From: Polaromonas sp.
GTDB lineage: Bacteria; Pseudomonadota; Gammaproteobacteria; Burkholderiales; Burkholderiaceae_C
Length of the DNA: 64,000 bases
Assembly (NCBI RefSeq): GCF_012927485.1
Contig: NZ_JABBPC010000008.1
Coordinates: 1-64,000 of the forward strand
Direction of reading: 5' to 3'
Part shown: positions 48,918 through 58,492 of the stretch, piece by piece
Layout: the number at the start of each line of letters is the position of its first letter
Position numbering within the stretch: position 1 is the stretch's first letter
The notes under the pieces: generated by a model
What the model was told of the DNA's origin: nothing
Seen by the model: the letters and a program-made list of their open reading frames with translations, nothing else
Database searches by the model: none
Made by a program: the position numbers and the translations under genes

Positions 48918-49083
48918 CGCGGACTTTTTTCCACTCGGATTACAACCACGCACTGGCTAAAACCCTATTGTTGTTTTGGCGACAGCTGTCAGTTCCAAAA
49001 GCGGTTGAAAATTCTTTTCGATTTGTAAAGTTAGCTACTGCAGCGGCCAGCTAACGGCCGCCAAAGAAAGTAGCTAGAGAGTT

Positions 49084-49110
49084 GCTTGCGGATCTAATCA
49101 ACCCGCAAGC
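49084..49110. terminator. Hairpin between convergent genes
   Basis: GCTTGCGG and CCGCAAGC form an 8-bp stem with an 11-nt loop, placed between the flavodoxin-like gene and the end of the convergent repeat-protein gene. No T-run is present, so its strength is uncertain. Confidence 0.45.
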
Positions 49111-49127
49111 CATTCACTTTCGGAGGC

Positions 49128-49730
49128 TTACTTTGACGGGCTCGGCGCCGTGCCATCCATGTCACCCGACGGCGCTGGGCTTCCCATTCCCATGCTGCCT
49201 TCGCTTTTGTTTTTCTTCATGCGGGAAGCCCGCTTCGCCGCCTTTGACGCTTTCCTGTCAGCCTGGGCCGTAGCGCGCTCTTCTGCGGTCATTCCCTTGC
49301 CCGCCATCGGCGAGGGGCTCACGTTGTCCTTGCTATTCGTGGTCCCCGGGGTATGGGTCATGTTGGGGTCCTGAGGACTCATGTCAGTGGTGCCCTGCAT
49401 GCCCATGCGCGCACTGGAACCGTTGCCCGCCATCGGCTCGGGGCTTACGTTGTCCTTGCCTTTCGTCGTCCCTGGCGTAGCCGTCGCGCCCAGGTTCATG
49501 CCGCTACCCGAGTTGGTGTTCCCGTCTGCGCCTGCGCGCGCCGAGCTTCCGTTCCCAGCGCGCGGATCCGGGTTGGTGGCGTCCTTGCCATTGGTGGTGC
49601 CGCCGATACCTGTCGGAGCGTTGTTCATGGTCGCCGAGCCGGTTTGAGCTTGTGCTGGGGCCACAAGCATTAGCGCTGCGGTCATCGCTGCAGCAAGGGG
49701 GATAGCTTTCATCGTAGATTTCTTTAACAT
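49128..49730 (-). CDS. Secreted low-complexity protein with three internal repeats
   Basis: A 200-residue protein with a signal peptide (AAAMTAALMLVAPAQAQ) and a mature part rich in Gly, Asn, Ser, Thr, Pro and Met. A unit of about 22 residues recurs three times: TTNGKDATNPDPRAGNGSSA, TTKGKDNVSPEPMAGNGSSA and TTNSKDNVSPSPMAGKG. The tail is Lys/Arg/Ala-rich (ADRKASKAAKRASRMKKNK). No family was recognised; it should be periplasmic or extracellular and intrinsically disordered. Confidence 0.75.
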   Translation of the reverse strand: MLKKSTMKAIPLAAAMTAALMLVAPAQAQTGSATMNNAPTGIGGTTNGKDATNPDPRAGNGSSARAGADGNTNSGSGMNLGATATPGTTKGKDNVSPEPMAGNGSSARMGMQGTTDMSPQDPNMTHTPGTTNSKDNVSPSPMAGKGMTAEERATAQADRKASKAAKRASRMKKNKSEGSMGMGSPAPSGDMDGTAPSPSK

Positions 49731-50053
49731 GTCGATTCCTTCGTTGGCCTCAGAGGGCGGGTTAAAAAATACGCACGCCGCAAAGGGCTAACGCTAATTT
49801 CAATTTAGCGAACGCTGCTCGCCGGTCTTATCGGAGAGGCGCGCCGCAGCACGTAGGACACCGCGCTCGCCGGTTGTGGCTTTGAATGCGGTGTGTTGTG
49901 CGCTAGACACTCACTGTGCAATCGACGTCGGGTTTGTGCTGAACTATCGACGCGGTGGGGTGGGTCGCCGTAAAGAAGTTGCTGTCCTACAGCGGCGCGG
50001 TTCTTGAAGATTAACAATATGAGTTGGTTGTACCTTTCTGGTCCCACTTTCAT
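49731..50053. other. Divergent intergenic region before the ybhP-like gene
   Basis: 323 bp with no gene. A repeat CGCTAA, seven bases, TTAGCG lies at 49792-49810, near the start of the repeat-protein gene. No clear -35/-10 pair was assigned. Confidence 0.4.
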
Positions 50054-50950
50054 ATGCAACCTCCCTTTCCCGATTCATCCCCGCGCGGCGCGCCCGCCAC
50101 TCTGACTGTAGCGCCCGCTGTGCGCCCCCCAGTTACCCCGATTGATATGACCGCCGTAGAAACCGATACGCAAGTGGCACTTGCCGCGGTGAGCGCTGAG
50201 TCGTCGTTCTCGTTCAAAGTGCTCACGGTCAATATCCACAAAGGCTTCACATTTTTCAACCGTAAATTTATTCTTCCGGAATTGCGCGAAGCCGTGCGCG
50301 CCGTGGGTCCGGACGTGGTGTTCCTGCAGGAGGTGACCGGTAACCACCTTAAATATCCAGACAAATTCGACAACTACCCAGATACGCCGCACTACGAATT
50401 TCTGGCGGACACGATCTGGCCGCAGTTCGCTTACGGACGCAACGCGGTCTATAACAACGGCCATCATGGCAATGCGGTGTTGTCGAAATTTCCCATTGTG
50501 CGTTCCGAGAATCACGATGTATCGATCAGTGGACCTGAGAGGCGCGGCCTGTTGCATTGCGAGTTGCATATCCCGGGTCGCAGCGTCAATGTGCATGTCA
50601 TCTGCGTACATCTGGGACTGATCGAAGAACACCGTACGCAGCAAATGGATATGTTGTGCAAACTCGTCCACACGGACATCCCCGCTCACGCGCCGGTGGT
50701 GGTGGCCGGCGACTTCAATGACTGGCGCCATCGCGCCCACGCCCAGCTAGAACGCGGTGCCGGACTGTATGAGATATTTGTCCAGGCCCAAGGCCAGGCC
50801 GCACGAACTTTTCCGGCGCGTTTGCCCGTGCTTCGGCTGGATCGCATCTATGTGCGCAACGCCATCGGTCACGCACCGGTCGTTCTCCCGAGCAGGCCCT
50901 GGTCCCATTTGTCCGATCACGCGCCCCTCGCTGCGGAGATCGAGTTGTGA
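50054..50950 (+). CDS. ybhP: Endonuclease/exonuclease/phosphatase family protein (YbhP-like)
   Basis: A 298-residue EEP-superfamily metal-dependent phosphodiesterase. The core begins [16 protein letters not shown], continues VFLQEV (metal-binding Glu), [11 protein letters not shown] (Asp/Asn pair) and ends [10 protein letters not shown] (catalytic Asp-His). E. coli ybhP, clsB and ybhN form the same three-gene set. ATG at 50054 is used; upstream TTG and downstream ATG at 50150 are possible, because the first 50 residues are low-complexity. Confidence 0.85.
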   Translation: MQPPFPDSSPRGAPATLTVAPAVRPPVTPIDMTAVETDTQVALAAVSAESSFSFKVLTVNIHKGFTFFNRKFILPELREAVRAVGPDVVFLQEVTGNHLKYPDKFDNYPDTPHYEFLADTIWPQFAYGRNAVYNNGHHGNAVLSKFPIVRSENHDVSISGPERRGLLHCELHIPGRSVNVHVICVHLGLIEEHRTQQMDMLCKLVHTDIPAHAPVVVAGDFNDWRHRAHAQLERGAGLYEIFVQAQGQAARTFPARLPVLRLDRIYVRNAIGHAPVVLPSRPWSHLSDHAPLAAEIEL

Positions 50951-50987
50951 GCCCAGCCCGCGCTGGGTGCGGCGCGGAGGCTTCTTA

Positions 50988-52274
50988 ATGCATCGATGGG
51001 TCGGCGGCAATCAATTCAAGCTGCTCGAAAATGGGGAAGAGTTTTTTCCCCGCGTCTTCGAATGCATTGCCGCAGCGCAACGCGAAGTCGTGATCGAAAC
51101 ATTTATTTTGTTTGAAGACAAGGTCGGTAAGGGGCTGCATGCTGCGTTGCTCCAGGCAGCCGGTCGCGGTGCACAAATAGACATCACCGTCGATGGCTAC
51201 GGTTCGCCCGACCTGTCGCCAGAATTCATTTCTTCGCTCACGCAGGTCGGCGTGCGGGTGCACGTGTTTGACCCCCGCCCCAAATTTTGGGGTTGGCGCA
51301 CCAATCTCTTTCGACGCCTGCACCGCAAGATCGTGGTAATCGATGGCGAGCGCGCTTTTGTCGGCGGCATTAATTTCGCCGCCGATCATTTGGCCGACTT
51401 CGGACCGTTGGCCAAGCAGGACTATGCCGTCGAAATTGAAGGCGCCATCGTCGCCGAGATTCACGAGTTTGTGCACCAGGCGCTGGAGGCGGGCCAGCGC
51501 AATGCGGGAGCGGCCTTCCCTGGTCCAATGCGCGCGCAATTTTCTGCCGACTTACAAACGCCGACCCGACCCTGGCGGCGCGCCACCCCGCCCCCTGCCG
51601 GTGACGCGGCGGCTATTTTTGTCACCCGGGACAATCGCAAACACACCAACGACATTGAGCAGCACTACCGCATTGCCATTCGCACCGCACGCCATCGCAT
51701 CGTGATCGCCAATGCCTATTTCTTTCCCGGTTACCGATTGCTCAAAGAGATGCGCAGGGCGGCGCAGCGCGGTGTCGATGTACAACTCATCCTGCAGGGT
51801 GAACCCGATATGGCCATTGTAAAAACAGCGGCAAGCATGCTTTACCACTACCTGCTGCGGGCGGGCGTGCGTATTTTTGAATATTCCGAGCGACCGTTGC
51901 ACGGCAAGGTCGCCGTGTCAGACGATGAATGGGCGACGGTGGGCTCCAGCAACCTGGATCCCTTGAGTCTGTCCTTGAACCTCGAAGCCAACGTCATCAT
52001 CAAAGATCGAGGGTTCAACCAGCTTTTAAGCGCTCGGCTAGACGACCTGATTCAGCACAGTTGCAAGCAGATTGGGCACGACGATTTAGTGGAATCCAGT
52101 GGCTGGCGCCTCGTTCGCAGCTTCCTTTTGTTTCACGTGCTTCGCCGCTACCCGGCCTGGGCCGGCTGGCTGCCGGCACATTCGCCGCGCATCACCTCGG
52201 CCAGTCCAAGCCCCCTTTCGCCCGGTGCGCTTTCTACCACTGCCGATCGGGTGAACCAGGCAGATCCCGCTTAA
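50988..52274 (+). CDS. clsB: Cardiolipin synthase B (phospholipase D family)
   Basis: A 428-residue enzyme with two HKD motifs, LHRKIVVIDGERAFVGGIN near residue 112 and LHGKVAVSDDEWATVGSSN near 305. It condenses phosphatidylglycerol (or with phosphatidylethanolamine) to cardiolipin at the inner membrane. GGAGG lies 7 bases before the ATG; the longer open frame upstream overlaps ybhP and is rejected. It lies between ybhP and ybhN homologues. Confidence 0.92.
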   Translation: MHRWVGGNQFKLLENGEEFFPRVFECIAAAQREVVIETFILFEDKVGKGLHAALLQAAGRGAQIDITVDGYGSPDLSPEFISSLTQVGVRVHVFDPRPKFWGWRTNLFRRLHRKIVVIDGERAFVGGINFAADHLADFGPLAKQDYAVEIEGAIVAEIHEFVHQALEAGQRNAGAAFPGPMRAQFSADLQTPTRPWRRATPPPAGDAAAIFVTRDNRKHTNDIEQHYRIAIRTARHRIVIANAYFFPGYRLLKEMRRAAQRGVDVQLILQGEPDMAIVKTAASMLYHYLLRAGVRIFEYSERPLHGKVAVSDDEWATVGSSNLDPLSLSLNLEANVIIKDRGFNQLLSARLDDLIQHSCKQIGHDDLVESSGWRLVRSFLLFHVLRRYPAWAGWLPAHSPRITSASPSPLSPGALSTTADRVNQADPA

Positions 52275-52304
52275 GCGCCGGCTAGCCAGAAGGGTTTCCA
52301 GCCC

Positions 52305-53294
52305 ATGAATAAAGCGGCCTTGGCTTTTTCCGGAATGACCGATAGCGCCTGGTGGCCGTGGCTTAAGCGCGCCGCCGCCGCCGTTTTCTTTATATTGGTG
52401 GCGGGGCTGCTGGCCTCGCGGGCGCGCAGCATCGAATGGCGCCAGGTACTGACCTCGCTGCAGCACTACCCTCTAACGGCCGTGTGGGGTGCGGTGGGGC
52501 TGACCTTGGCCAGCTTCACGCTCTACAGCTGTTTTGATCTGCTGGGCCGCCACTATGTCGGCCATTCGCTGAGCACGCCAACGGTTATGACGGTTACTTT
52601 TATAAGTTACGCCTTCAACCTCAACCTGGGCTCAGTCGTCGGCGGTTTCGCCTTCCGTTACCGTCTCTATTCACGCCTGGGACTGGACAACGGTGTGATC
52701 ACGCGTATTTTGTCGCTGAGTATGCTGACCAACTGGACCGGCTATCTGCTTCTTGGCGGGTTGGTGTTCGCGCTGTATCCGCCGACGTTACCTGTCAGCT
52801 GGCCGATTGATGCCTCCCTTCTTCGCCTGATTGGACTGGCGTTGCTAACCACTTCAGTAGGCTACCTCAGCGTCTGTGCATTTTCCAGCAAGCGCACACT
52901 GCAGCTGCGGAGTCACGCGCTTGAATTACCGACGATCCGGATGGCCGGTCTGCAACTGCTCATGGGCGTCAGCAATTGGCTCCTGATGTCGGGCATTCTT
53001 TTTATCCTGCTGCAGCAGCGTGTTGAATTTCCCATGGTCGTCAGCGTATTACTGCTGGCTGCGATCGCCGGCGTCATCACGCATATTCCGGCTGGTCTGG
53101 GCGTACTGGAGGCGGTGTTTGTGGCCCTGCTATCGCATCAGATGCACCGGCATGACGTGCTGGCCGCGTTGGTGGCCTACCGCGTGATTTACTACCTGGT
53201 GCCGCTTGGCATTGCTACGGTGGTCTACCTTGCCATGGAAGCTAAAGTCAAACGAAGTACCAAAACGGCTCGCGAGCCCAAAAAATCTTTTTAG
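52305..53294 (+). CDS. ybhN: YbhN/UPF0104-family membrane protein
   Basis: A 329-residue integral membrane protein with about eight hydrophobic helices, related to the lysylphosphatidylglycerol synthase transmembrane domain. Family blocks are FISYAFNLNLGSVVGGFAFR and ITHIPAGLGVLEAVF. Located 30 bp after clsB, it likely aids lipid handling with that gene. The C-terminal tail is Lys/Arg-rich (KRSTKTAREPKKS). Confidence 0.9.
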   Translation: MNKAALAFSGMTDSAWWPWLKRAAAAVFFILVAGLLASRARSIEWRQVLTSLQHYPLTAVWGAVGLTLASFTLYSCFDLLGRHYVGHSLSTPTVMTVTFISYAFNLNLGSVVGGFAFRYRLYSRLGLDNGVITRILSLSMLTNWTGYLLLGGLVFALYPPTLPVSWPIDASLLRLIGLALLTTSVGYLSVCAFSSKRTLQLRSHALELPTIRMAGLQLLMGVSNWLLMSGILFILLQQRVEFPMVVSVLLLAAIAGVITHIPAGLGVLEAVFVALLSHQMHRHDVLAALVAYRVIYYLVPLGIATVVYLAMEAKVKRSTKTAREPKKSF

Positions 53295-53374
53295 CGGGCA
53301 AGGTTTCGGCGCGAAAAAACACCATCCTCGCGACAGGGACTCCTGCGAAAAGCACAAATAAAATTTGGCAACCA

Positions 53375-53390
53375 CTGTATATTATTACAG
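53375..53390 (+). promoter_or_regulatory. LexA-type SOS box overlapping the radical SAM gene start
   Basis: CTGTATATTATTACAG fits CTG-TN8A-CAG (CTGT, eight bases, ACAG) exactly, with an AT-rich core as in E. coli LexA boxes. Its last base is the first base of the GTG start codon, and ACTGT/ACAGT extends the symmetry to 53374-53391. A repressor bound here would block both transcription and access to the start. Confidence 0.75.
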
Positions 53391-54802
53391 TGCATATTCA
53401 ACAGAAACTTGCCATCCTTGCCGATGCGGCCAAATACGACGCGTCGTGTTCGTCCAGCGGCACCAGTAAACGCAATTCGGTAGGCGGAAAAGGCATTGGT
53501 TCGACGGAAGGGTCAGGTATTTGCCACAGCTACGCACCCGATGGTCGGTGCATTTCGCTGCTAAAGATTCTCTTCACCAATTTTTGCGTATACGACTGCC
53601 TGTACTGCGTTAACCGCGTCACGAGCAACGTCCCCCGGGCCCGCTTTACAGTCGATGAAGTAGTGGATCTGACGCTTGACTTTTACCGACGCAACTGCAT
53701 CGAAGGACTGTTTTTGTCGTCCGGCATTATCCAGAGCCCCGACTACACCATGGAACAGGTGGTGGAGGTGTCGCGCAAGCTGCGCGAAGATTACGACTTT
53801 CGCGGCTACATCCACCTCAAGACCATTCCTGACGCATCGCCGGAGCTCCTGGCCAGAGCCGGGCGTTACGCCGACCGGCTGAGCATCAACATTGAATTGC
53901 CCACGGTGCAAAGTCTCGAGGCGTTAGCGCCCGAAAAAAACAGCGCGGCCATTCGCCGCTCCATGGCGCATTTGCGCGTGCACATTGACGACGCCAAAGG
54001 GGCCGCCCGAGATGCCAGCCGAACGTCCGTTATATCGCTGCCTCATTCGCTCAAAGCGCACCGTGCGCGCCCGCCGCGCTTCGCACCGGGCGGGCAAAGT
54101 ACGCAGATGATTGTGGGTGCCGACGCGACCGATGACCGCACCATTCTTGCCACTAGCGCCACGCTGTACAGCGCCTACCAGTTGCGCCGAGTCTATTACT
54201 CGGCCTTTAGTCCCATTCCCGACGCCTCGTCCAGTCTGCCGCTGCGCCAGCCGCCATTGATTCGCGAGCATCGCCTTTACCAGGCCGATTGGTTGATCCG
54301 CTTTTACGGCTTTGCGCACGATGAAATCGTCCCGGAGGTCTCGGGTACAACTGCCAGCGCCGGAGCGGGCATGCTCGCACTCGACATCGACCCGAAACTG
54401 GCATGGGCACTGTCGCATCGTGAACAGTTTCCGGTGGATGTGAACCGCGCACCGCGTGAGCTGCTTTTGCGCGTGCCTGGCTTGGGAGTAAAGGCCGTTG
54501 TGCGCATCTTGCAGGCCCGACGCGTGCGCAAGATGCGTGCCGACGATTTGCTACGGCTGCACGTGCCGCTCAAGAAGGTGTTGCCGTTCGTGGTGCTGGC
54601 CGACCATCAACCGGGCGCGAGCCTGGATGCGCTCGATCTGGCGACCCGCTTACGGCCGGCCGCCGTGCAAGTGGATTTGTTCGACGAGCCTGATGCGAGC
54701 CCTCGTTTGCCCCTGCCGTTGCCACCGCCTTCTTTGTCTGCATCGCCTCCAAAATTAGAGCCGGTTGCAGGTGCAAAGTCAGCGTTTGACCTTACTTTGT
54801 AA
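53390..54802 (+). CDS. DNA modification/repair radical SAM protein (UdgX partner)
   Basis: A 470-residue radical SAM protein of the group that is always near UdgX-type uracil-DNA glycosylases. The cluster motif CVYDCLYC (CX3CX2C) starts at residue 66. The N-terminus HIQQKLAILADAAKYDASC matches the family start at GTG 53390. Near the C-terminus RVPGLGVKAVVRILQARR is a helix-hairpin-helix DNA-binding motif. It lies 51 bp before the glycosylase gene. The chemical role is unknown. Confidence 0.9.
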   Translation: MHIQQKLAILADAAKYDASCSSSGTSKRNSVGGKGIGSTEGSGICHSYAPDGRCISLLKILFTNFCVYDCLYCVNRVTSNVPRARFTVDEVVDLTLDFYRRNCIEGLFLSSGIIQSPDYTMEQVVEVSRKLREDYDFRGYIHLKTIPDASPELLARAGRYADRLSINIELPTVQSLEALAPEKNSAAIRRSMAHLRVHIDDAKGAARDASRTSVISLPHSLKAHRARPPRFAPGGQSTQMIVGADATDDRTILATSATLYSAYQLRRVYYSAFSPIPDASSSLPLRQPPLIREHRLYQADWLIRFYGFAHDEIVPEVSGTTASAGAGMLALDIDPKLAWALSHREQFPVDVNRAPRELLLRVPGLGVKAVVRILQARRVRKMRADDLLRLHVPLKKVLPFVVLADHQPGASLDALDLATRLRPAAVQVDLFDEPDASPRLPLPLPPPSLSASPPKLEPVAGAKSAFDLTL

Positions 54803-54853
54803 AAGATACAAGTTTGTCCAAATCTGTTTAGAGTGTGAAGAAAAAAGTACGGC

Positions 54854-56374
54854 ATGGACGTCACAAATGATCCGCTAACGAACGAGCTATTTCCGCAAGC
54901 CTTGATAGCCATCACGCTTCAGGGGGCCACAGATCTGGCGGGATTTCGCCAAGCGGCGCGTCGTTTATTGGCGCAGCAGATGCCGCCAGGTCAGGTGAGC
55001 TGGTTCAGTGCCGACACCCCCGCGCAGGATCTGTTCGCTCACGCAGACGGCGGCGTGTCAATCGACGCGCCGGCTGTGAATGTGCCCCCTGAATTTCTAG
55101 CGCTGTGTGAATCCGTGATTCTCCACAGTGATCCCAATCGGTTCGGCTTGTTGTATCGTCTTTTGTGGCGGCTATTAAAAGAGCCTGCATTACGACACGA
55201 CCCGCTGGACGCCGACAGGGTGCAGGCCCAGCGAATGGCGCAGGCGGTCCAGCGCGATAAACACAAAATGAAGGCCTTCGTGCGCTTTCGCACCGTACAG
55301 GATGAAGCGTTTAAAGCGTATCCAGACGGAGGCCCGCTGCACGTGGCGTGGTTTGAGCCCGAGCACCACATCGTTGAAGCGGTCGCGCCCTTTTTTGCGC
55401 GGCGCTTCACACAAATGCGCTGGGCCATCCTGACACCGGAACGCAGTGTGGAATGGAATGGTGCGCAACTGCATCTGGGCCCCGGCGCGCAACGCGAGCA
55501 GGCGCCGCCGCCCGACGCTGGCGAGCAGCTCTGGCTCACCTACTATCAGCACATCTTCAACCCCGCCCGGCTGAAGCTCAAAATGATGCAAAAGGAAATG
55601 CCGCGTCGCTACTGGAAAAACCTGCCCGAAGCGCAATTCATTAGCAGCTTGGCGGCGCAGGCGCCCGAACGGCGCATGAGCATGATCAGCCAGGCTCCCA
55701 GTATGCCGCGCCGCCGTATCCCGGTCAGTTCGGTCCTGCCAGCTGGCACTTCGGCTGCTGATTCGTCGCAAATTTCGCCGCTGACTCTGCCTGAACTGAA
55801 CAAAGCGGCACAACACTGCCGTGAATGTCCCATCGGACAGCACGCCACGCAGGCAGTGTGTGGTGAGGGCCGGATTGGCGCCCGCGTGATGGTGGTCGGC
55901 GAGCAACCCGGGGACCAGGAAGACCTGCGCGGCCGCCCCTTCGTAGGCCCAGCCGGGCAACTATTTGACCGCGCGCTTATCGATCTGGGTTGGGTGCGCG
56001 ATGACCTCTTTATTACCAACGCGGTCAAGCACTTTAAATACGAGCCGCGTGGTCGCCGCAGGATACACAAAACGCCCTCTCAGCAGGAAGCGGCGGCTTG
56101 CCTTCACTGGCTCGAGAGCGAGATTAGCCTGGTGCGACCCGCGGCGGTGATTGCGTTGGGCGCTACCGCAGCCGCTTCGCTGCTTGGCCGCCATGTGCCC
56201 GTCATGGCGGAGCGCGGACAATGGGTCACCCGTGCCGATGGCCTCCGCGTGCTGATCACCCTCCATCCCGCCGCGCTCTTGCGTACTGACGAACACCACC
56301 AACCAGCGGCCTATGAGGCATGGCTGAACGACTTGCGCCAAGTTAGTGCGTTCATGGACCCGCCCATCATTTAA
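54854..56374 (+). CDS. UdgX-type uracil-DNA glycosylase fused to DUF4130
   Basis: A 506-residue fusion. The N-terminal half (about 20-280) is the DUF4130 domain linked to the partner radical SAM protein, with RRFTQMRWAILTPERSVEW and WLTYYQHIFNPAR. The C-terminal half (about 310-500) is a family 4/5-like uracil-DNA glycosylase. Four Cys (CRECPIG and later Cys) bind [4Fe-4S], GEQPGDQEDLRGRPFVGPAG (about 347-366) is motif A, and the R-loop GRRRIHKTP near residue 402 contains the His that in UdgX forms a covalent bond with uracil sites. HPAALLRTD is motif B. Likely function: capture of uracil in single-stranded DNA. Confidence 0.92.
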   Translation: MDVTNDPLTNELFPQALIAITLQGATDLAGFRQAARRLLAQQMPPGQVSWFSADTPAQDLFAHADGGVSIDAPAVNVPPEFLALCESVILHSDPNRFGLLYRLLWRLLKEPALRHDPLDADRVQAQRMAQAVQRDKHKMKAFVRFRTVQDEAFKAYPDGGPLHVAWFEPEHHIVEAVAPFFARRFTQMRWAILTPERSVEWNGAQLHLGPGAQREQAPPPDAGEQLWLTYYQHIFNPARLKLKMMQKEMPRRYWKNLPEAQFISSLAAQAPERRMSMISQAPSMPRRRIPVSSVLPAGTSAADSSQISPLTLPELNKAAQHCRECPIGQHATQAVCGEGRIGARVMVVGEQPGDQEDLRGRPFVGPAGQLFDRALIDLGWVRDDLFITNAVKHFKYEPRGRRRIHKTPSQQEAAACLHWLESEISLVRPAAVIALGATAAASLLGRHVPVMAERGQWVTRADGLRVLITLHPAALLRTDEHHQPAAYEAWLNDLRQVSAFMDPPII

Positions 56375-56808
56375 GCGGGCTTTCGCTGCTGCCCAACCGA
56401 GGGGGAAACCCCGATCAATGCCGACCTGCTGGCGTTCCTCTGGCGTGGTGACTGAAATATTGGCTTGAATACCTTGATTTTTGCGATGGGATAACTGGTT
56501 CGGGCTAAGCCGGCTTCGTCGTCGCTTTCAGACGAGCAAAGTATCACCAAGAAGGCAGCGTTGCGTGCGCAGAAAACGAATGAAGCAAGGCGGTTACAAC
56601 TGGCAACGGCAAAAGCTCATAAAGTTCCGGGATAATAATTGTCAACCTTTACTTTTCACAAGGGCGCCGCCTGCCTGCATTCAATGCCTTCCACCTGCCA
56701 GGCAGAAAAAGGCGTTCATAACCCCGTTGATTTGGGCCCGCTTCTGTAACCGTTGGCTTTTGTTGTTTTAAATCAGGCGATCCCGTCCTTCCTGTTCATT
56801 CTCCACCC
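56375..56808. other. Intergenic region between udgX and minC
   Basis: 434 bp without a certain gene. A plus-strand open frame of 47 codons without ATG (56495-56635) ends in a lysine/alanine-rich C-terminal-like peptide (KKAALRAQKTNEARRLQL) and may be a remnant. The min promoter should be near 56640-56800. Confidence 0.4.
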
Positions 56809-57573
56809 ATGATTGTTGCCATGCGGGCTACTACCTCCGCCACCTTTGAAATCAAGAGCGCCAGCCTTCCGTTGGTCGCGCTGCTGCTTAAATCCCTGGA
56901 TTTGCAGGCTCTAGCGAGCGAGTTGAAGCTTAGGTTTGGTGATATTCCCGATTTCTTCGATCAAGATCCGCTGATGATCGATCTGTCGCCGCTAGAGGCG
57001 TCAGCGCACGCGGACGTCGGCCCGGCAGAGATCGATTTTTTGGCACTCGTGGCGTTGCTTCGCAGCTACCGTTTGGTACCCGTGGCCGTGAAAGGCGGTA
57101 GTCCTGCGCAGATGGCAGGGGCGCAGCAAGCGGGGCTACTGTTTGCGCCGGACGCGCATCTGGTGGGGGCCCGACCTGCCCCTCCCTCTACCGCAGCACC
57201 GGCTTTAGCCTCTTCCACGGCACCTCTTGGAGCGCTGGTTATCGACAAACCGCTGCGATCGGGTCAACAGGTGTATGCCCGCGGGCGGGATTTGGTGGTC
57301 ATGGCCATGGTCAATGCGGGGGCCGAGGTCATTGCCGACGGGCACATTCATGTTTACGCGCCATTGCGCGGTAAAGCCATGGCTGGCGCGCGAGGAAACA
57401 CCGATGCGCGCATTTTTGCGCTGGCGCTGGAGGCTGAGTTATTGTCTATCGCGGGTGTCTACCGCACCAGCGAAAATCCACTCCCACCCGGCGTGGCGGG
57501 CCAGCCTGCGCAGGTGCGGCTGCTACCCGGTCCTGACGGTGACAGGTTGGTTATGAGTGTCATGACCCACTGA
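56809..57573 (+). CDS. minC: Septum-site inhibitor MinC
   Basis: A 254-residue inhibitor of FtsZ polymerisation. The N-terminal domain (about 1-105) contacts FtsZ. The C-terminal beta-helix (about 140-250) has DLVVMAMVNAGAEVIADGHIHVYAPLRGKAMAGARG, broken here only by its own segment boundaries, and binds MinD. A second ATG at 56821 is possible. First gene of minCDE. Confidence 0.93.
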   Translation: MIVAMRATTSATFEIKSASLPLVALLLKSLDLQALASELKLRFGDIPDFFDQDPLMIDLSPLEASAHADVGPAEIDFLALVALLRSYRLVPVAVKGGSPAQMAGAQQAGLLFAPDAHLVGARPAPPSTAAPALASSTAPLGALVIDKPLRSGQQVYARGRDLVVMAMVNAGAEVIADGHIHVYAPLRGKAMAGARGNTDARIFALALEAELLSIAGVYRTSENPLPPGVAGQPAQVRLLPGPDGDRLVMSVMTH

Positions 57574-57670
57574 AAATGACGCTTCGCCGATCGTTACTGC
57601 CCGCAGTGCGCAACCGGGCGCACGCTCCGCACGAACACCTCTCTATTGTTTTCAAAAGGACTTTTATCTG

Positions 57671-58486
57671 ATGGCAAAAATTATTGTGGTCACCTCCGGC
57701 AAAGGCGGCGTGGGTAAAACCACCACCAGTGCCAGCTTTGCAACCGGCCTGGCCCTGCGGGGCCACAAAACTGCAGTGATCGACTTCGACGTCGGCTTGC
57801 GTAATCTGGACCTCATCATGGGCTGCGAACGTCGTGTGGTGTATGACCTGATCAACGTCATTCAGGGCGAGGCCACGCTCAACCAGGCGCTTATCAAAGA
57901 CAAGCAATGCCAGAACCTCTATGTGTTGGCGGCCTCGCAAACTCGAGATAAAGACGCTCTCACCAAAGACGGCGTGGAAAAAATTCTGAAAGACCTCGCC
58001 GCGATGGAGTTTGAATACATCGTCTGCGACTCGCCCGCGGGCATTGAAACCGGTGCGTTGATGGCGATGCACTTCGCCGATGAAGCGCTGGTAGTCACCA
58101 ACCCGGAGGTGTCGTCGGTGCGCGATTCGGACCGTATTCTGGGCATGCTGTCCAGCAAGACCAAACGGGCGATTGACGGCGGTGATCCCATCAAAGAGCA
58201 CCTGCTCATCACCCGCTACAACCCGAGCCGCGTCGATCAGGGGCAAATGCTCTCGCTGGAAGACATCAAAGACATTCTGCGCATCAAGCTGATTGGCGTA
58301 ATTCCCGAGTCCGAGGCGGTGCTGCAAGCCTCCAATCAAGGCGTGCCGGCCGTCCATATGCAGGGCAGCGATGTGTCTGAAGCCTACAAAGATGTGATTG
58401 ATCGCTTTCTGGGCGAAGACAAGCCAATGCGATTTATTGATCCGCAAAAGCCCAATTTCCTAAAACGCTTGTTCGGAGGGAAATAA
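57671..58486 (+). CDS. minD: Septum-site determining ATPase MinD
   Basis: A 271-residue membrane-binding ATPase with KGGVGKTTTSA near residue 11, DFDVGLRNLD and the C-terminal amphipathic helix (NFLKRLFGGK). It recruits MinC to the membrane and oscillates with MinE. It lies 97 bp after minC and 6 bp before minE. Confidence 0.97.
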   Translation: MAKIIVVTSGKGGVGKTTTSASFATGLALRGHKTAVIDFDVGLRNLDLIMGCERRVVYDLINVIQGEATLNQALIKDKQCQNLYVLAASQTRDKDALTKDGVEKILKDLAAMEFEYIVCDSPAGIETGALMAMHFADEALVVTNPEVSSVRDSDRILGMLSSKTKRAIDGGDPIKEHLLITRYNPSRVDQGQMLSLEDIKDILRIKLIGVIPESEAVLQASNQGVPAVHMQGSDVSEAYKDVIDRFLGEDKPMRFIDPQKPNFLKRLFGGK

Positions 58487-58492
58487 AGCGTC

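Noticed and set aside
50757-50987. N-terminal extension of the cardiolipin synthase frame
   Set aside because: It overlaps the YbhP-like coding sequence; the ATG at 50988 has a good GGAGG and gives the family length.
52132-52147. TTTCACGTG resembling parS inside clsB
   Set aside because: Only one half matches; the other half is CTTCG, so it falls below the parS consensus.
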